A stretch of 8,100 nt of DNA, taken from assembly GCA_964516295.1 (NCBI GenBank), contig CAZEYT010000104.1, positions 1-8,100 of the forward strand, given 5' to 3'. Positions 6,229-8,100 of the stretch are shown here, piece after piece; position 1 is the first letter of the stretch; each line of letters starts with the position of its first letter. The notes under the pieces are model-generated. The model ran no database searches and was not told the origin of the DNA. It was given only the letters and a program-made list of their open reading frames with translations. Origin of the DNA: CAZEYT01 sp964516295. Lineage in GTDB: Bacteria > Verrucomicrobiota > Verrucomicrobiia > Chthoniobacterales > Terrimicrobiaceae. The translations under genes were made by a program, and so were the position numbers.

Positions 6229-6836
6229 GCCTTATGAAGATTCAGGATTCTCAGGGAAAGAAACTCGAAGTCACGAAGGCCGTAATGCATGCGCTGCATG
6301 GCACGGATTTTGTTGTTGATGCCTCCATGTTTTCCGTTGGAGATCGCATAGACCCGGCCGTTGAGAATGGCACTGCGAAATCCACGCAACGTTTTCTCCA
6401 AGGAGGCCAGCAGCGCGCCAGGCAGGTTCTTGATCACGGCGACGGCGCAGGCAGCCCGCCCCAAACCCGTCAGGTTGGCCAAGTCCGTCATGCTCATGAT
6501 TCGGAAGAGTCCTGTGACGAAACGAGCGAGTCCCAAGGTGTAGGAGCACCCTCGCGGGGCAAAAGGGGGAGGAGTCGAAAAACTCCCCGCATTCCCGGCA
6601 CTGGCATCGGGGCACATGGACCACAAACGCCATGGTTTTCAACCCCACGGGCACCCCCGAATCCGGCGCTCCCGCGTGCCGTGCAACGCGATGTGGTCTG
6701 CCCCGCATTTTGGACGCCGGATCGCATCCTTCCGGGCTTTGAGATGAACTTCGGCCCCACCCCTGACATCCTTCGTGCTTTGGTATTCCCAACCGTCTCC
6801 GACCCCAAAAAACCGCTTCAAAAAAGGGCTTTCCAT
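6207..6836 (-). pseudogene. ISL3-family transposase remnant: two frameshifts and an internal deletion
   Basis: The reading frame starts at ATG 6836 (MESPFLKRFFGVGDGW) and contains the N-terminal zinc-finger region RRPKCGADHIALHG, with the expected first Cys replaced by Arg. Near 6645 the homology moves to another frame: GLKTMAFVVHVPRCQCRECG. Near 6576-6590, in a run of T and C tracts, it returns to the first frame: PPPFAPRGCSYTLGLARFV, then the HTH-like SMTDLANLTGLG. The text next jumps, around 6430-6460, to the C-terminal block GFRSAILNGRVYAISNGKHG...INNKIRAMQRMHYGLRDF. The middle of the DDE domain, with the two catalytic Asp, is therefore absent. In the usual NG-x-x-EG-N-x-KI motif the catalytic Glu is Gly (codon GGA, 6326-6324). 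The protein cannot be active. Confidence 0.82.
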
Positions 6837-6865
6837 CCATCAGCATCTACCTTGTTTCCCCTCTG

Positions 6866-6890
6866 TAAGCACACTTTTTGCGGAAGAGCC
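6866..6890. repeat. Right terminal inverted repeat of the ISL3-type element
   Basis: The complement begins GGCTCTTCCGCAAAAAGTG, matching the ISL3 end consensus as I recall it and pairing with 6204-6228. It lies 29 bp before the transposase remnant's start codon. Confidence 0.88.
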
Positions 6891-6982
6891 GGAAAGCCTG
6901 GCCTTTTCCATACCCATCAATGGAACAACCTACAAAGCCATTGTCCACATCGAGAAAAGACAAGTCGAACAGACCGGTTCAG
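6891..6982. other. Unassigned stretch between the two IS remnants
   Basis: No gene is visible here. On the minus strand one frame is open from a stop near 6979 through the ISL3 right end, reading TGLFDLSFLDVDNGFVGCSI and onward, with no start codon and no family I recognise. It could be what is left of the sequence that once flanked the element, but it does not look like the missing methyltransferase N-terminus. Confidence 0.4.
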
Positions 6983-7111
6983 TTAATCTGCATCCTCCGC
7001 CGTTTTGGCAAAGCGTTGCACGTCACCGATTGAACTGACCAGCCCGTAGATGGTGATCAGGTTGAGACCGGCCATTCTCCGCAGCCGGGGTTGGAGGATG
7101 GGCCTTTCGCG
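6983..7111 (-). pseudogene. Short fragment resembling an IS110-family transposase (Transposase_20 region)
   Basis: The minus-strand frame reads LRRMAGLNLITIYGLVSSIG and then DVQRFAKTAED before a stop at 6983. IS110-type transposases carry a helix-hairpin-helix-like stretch of the form L..IPG(V/I)..(V/I)TA..L.AEIGDI.RF in the C-terminal domain. The order of Gly, Leu-Ile-Thr, Ile-Gly-Asp and Arg-Phe agrees. Only about 35-40 residues remain and the upstream limit is uncertain. No ends or RuvC-like N-terminal domain were found. It could be a chance resemblance. Confidence 0.42.
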
Positions 7112-7136
7112 CCTGCTGTGAGGACTCAGCGGGTTT

Positions 7137-7904
7137 TTACGATTCGGTCCCCAAATGCTGGAGCGCATTGCGCAGGGGCTCGGGGGACACACGGATGAGG
7201 CCGTCAAATGGCTGGTTGAGCTCCAGAACGAGGAACACCGCTCCGGAGACGGCACAGGCTCCGACACCCAGCACGATCAGGGCGGTGAGATTTCGTGGCG
7301 CGAAGAGGCCGAAGCTGACGAAGAGTAGAAACAGCCAGAAAACAAGAATCAGCAACAACGGCGTGGGAAGCTGGTTGTGAATCTCCTCGACCAAGAGCCA
7401 GTGGTTTTGTCCGAGGTCCGAGGTGATTTGCTGGGCTTGGTTCAAGGCGACTTGCTGGACGGGGCTGCGCGGGGTGAGGGTGGAGAGGGCGTCTTGGATC
7501 AGGCCGATGCCATTGGTGCCCTCGAACGCAGCCAGCGCAGGGCGGGCACCTCGCTCTTCCGGCCAGATATTGATGAGACCTGTCCGGATGACCTCTTTTA
7601 ACTGAAGGCGTACGGGTGCTGTCTCGGAGCCGTAGCGGAGGAGTGTTTGATCGAGATAAATGATTTTGGCACTGCCTTGAAGAATTCCGGAGTTGATGGT
7701 GTCGAACGAGCCCTTGGCCGAGCTCACCAGCAGTCCGAGAACGAGCGCGGTGAGGGTGCCGATCATGCCCGCGCTGAGTTTCACAAGATCCTGCATTTCC
7801 TTGCTGAGGTGGTGGCTTGGGAGACAGCGTTGCAAGGCGAGCCCGACCAAACCGCCGACAAAAATCAGCGCGGCGCTGAAAAATCCCAGAATGTAAGGAC
7901 TCAT
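7137..7904 (-). CDS. DUF4239-type (bestrophin-like) integral membrane protein
   Basis: This protein of 255 residues has four predicted membrane helices: about 4-25, 41-62, 181-201 and 206-228. The arrangement is two N-terminal helices, a soluble loop of ~118 residues (63-180), and two C-terminal helices. Motifs that I associate with the DUF4239 family are LVLGLLVSSAKGSFD (54-68) after the second helix, FGLFAPRN (198-205) between helices three and four, and SGAVFLVLELNQPFDGLIRV (220-239). The family's function is not established; a bestrophin-like channel role has been suggested from structure-based comparison only. The ATG at 7904 directly precedes the first hydrophobic helix and the length is normal for the family. 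It lies downstream of an intrinsic terminator, so it is likely a single-gene unit, but no clear promoter or Shine-Dalgarno is visible in the short leader. Confidence 0.85.
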   Translation of the reverse strand: MSPYILGFFSAALIFVGGLVGLALQRCLPSHHLSKEMQDLVKLSAGMIGTLTALVLGLLVSSAKGSFDTINSGILQGSAKIIYLDQTLLRYGSETAPVRLQLKEVIRTGLINIWPEERGARPALAAFEGTNGIGLIQDALSTLTPRSPVQQVALNQAQQITSDLGQNHWLLVEEIHNQLPTPLLLILVFWLFLLFVSFGLFAPRNLTALIVLGVGACAVSGAVFLVLELNQPFDGLIRVSPEPLRNALQHLGTES

Positions 7905-7940
7905 GAGCGCAAGTTAGAAGAAGTCTCCGGCTGCGACAGG

Positions 7941-7972
7941 AAAAAATCGCCCGGTCACGCGGTTATCGGGCG
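7941..7972 (-). terminator. Intrinsic terminator after the DUF1254-type gene
   Basis: On the minus strand a 6-bp all-GC stem CGCCCG/CGGGCG (7972-7967 with 7953-7948) has a 13-base loop. After one A it is followed by TTTTTT (7946-7941). It lies 3 bp after the TAA of the upstream gene and 36 bp before the DUF4239 start. This is the best-formed terminator in the window. Confidence 0.68.
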
Positions 7973-7975
7973 GCG

Positions 7976-8100
7976 TTATTTCACTTCCGAGACGGCGGGT
8001 ACTTTCCAAGTGCCGTCGATGATTGAGGGATCGGTCTCGTTCGGCCAGTAGAGACGGAGCATAAGGATGAACTGATCGGGCGGCGCGGGCAACCAGTTCG
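7976..8100 (-). CDS. DUF1254/DUF1214 domain protein, C-terminal 41 codons (5' end outside window)
   Basis: The minus-strand frame reads NWLPAPPDQFILMLRLYWPN, then ETDPSIIDGTWKVPAV and SEVK before TAA (7978-7976). NWLPAP...F.L.LRLYWP......DGTW.PP is the characteristic ending of the DUF1214 domain, found at the C-terminus of DUF1254 proteins. These are mostly secreted or membrane-anchored bacterial proteins of unproven function. Only the tail is in view, so nothing can be said about the signal peptide or the DUF1254 domain. Confidence 0.82.
   Translation of the reverse strand, partial: NWLPAPPDQFILMLRLYWPNETDPSIIDGTWKVPAVSEVK

Larger units (their letters stand above)
6204..6890 (-). mobile_element. 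Decayed ISL3-family insertion sequence with intact ends
   Basis: The element is 687 bp with 25-bp terminal inverted repeats, at 6204-6228 and the complement of 6890-6866. They match at 23 of 25 positions, including a perfect 19-base block TCCGCAAAAAGTGTGCTTA. The right end begins GGCTCTTCCGC when read inward, the terminal pattern typical of ISL3 elements; the left end reads GGTTCATCCGC. Full ISL3 elements are usually 1.2-1.6 kb, so roughly half is gone from the middle. The 8-bp flanks differ (TCAGCACA at left, GGAAAGCC at right), so there is no target-site duplication of the expected length. Its transposase remnant lies on the minus strand and its stop codon falls inside the left repeat. Confidence 0.85.

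Noticed and set aside
6271..6846. 191-codon minus-strand frame as a possible intact gene
   Set aside because: Only its middle (GLKTMAFVVHVPRCQCRECG) is homologous to transposase. The rest is an out-of-frame reading of the ISL3 transposase remnant.
6144..6986. 280-codon + strand frame crossing the IS region
   Set aside because: It runs antisense through the methyltransferase fragment and the whole ISL3 element, including both terminal repeats, and shows no domain.
1..8100. CRISPR array, rRNA or tRNA genes, phage attachment sites
   Set aside because: No regularly spaced short repeats, no conserved rRNA words, no complete tRNA cloverleaf and no integrase gene were seen on either strand.

Overview
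The window reads as a GC-rich bacterial chromosome segment. The best guess for its source is Verrucomicrobiota, perhaps near Opitutaceae. This is an inference from the remembered style of the class III aminotransferase N-terminus, the glycogen genes and the general lack of Shine-Dalgarno sequences before the starts; no marker gene is present to prove it.

Layout. At 1-693 (+) lies the 3' part of glgB, the glycogen branching enzyme. It converges on a minus-strand block, in transcription order: a RhlE-type DEAD-box RNA helicase (5941-4721), an acyl-lipid/acyl-CoA desaturase with an extra C-terminal helical tail (4714-3572), a glycogen-synthase-like protein (3500-2100) and a class III PLP aminotransferase (2094-733). 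Helicase and desaturase are 6 bp apart, and the GlgA-like and aminotransferase genes are 5 bp apart, so each pair is probably co-transcribed. A short hairpin with a T4 tract separates the two pairs.

From about 5975 to 7136 there is no intact gene; the stretch is a graveyard. It holds the 3' end of a SAM-dependent methyltransferase gene with a 1-base frameshift (6000-6203). Abutting it is a 687-bp decayed ISL3-type element with 25-bp terminal inverted repeats and a broken, internally deleted transposase (6204-6890). A short piece resembling an IS110-type transposase follows (about 6983-7111). Beyond it come an intact DUF4239-type membrane protein (7904-7137, minus) and the last 41 codons of a DUF1254/DUF1214 protein (8100-7976, minus), with an intrinsic terminator between them.

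Function. GlgB and the GlgA-like protein suggest alpha-glucan metabolism. However, the GlgA-like protein keeps the fold signatures while several residues needed for ADP-glucose chemistry in true GlgA are replaced. It is probably not a working glycogen synthase, which makes its tight coupling to an aminotransferase the most interesting point in the window. The helicase and desaturase together suggest housekeeping or cold/membrane adaptation, but nothing in the sequence proves that link.
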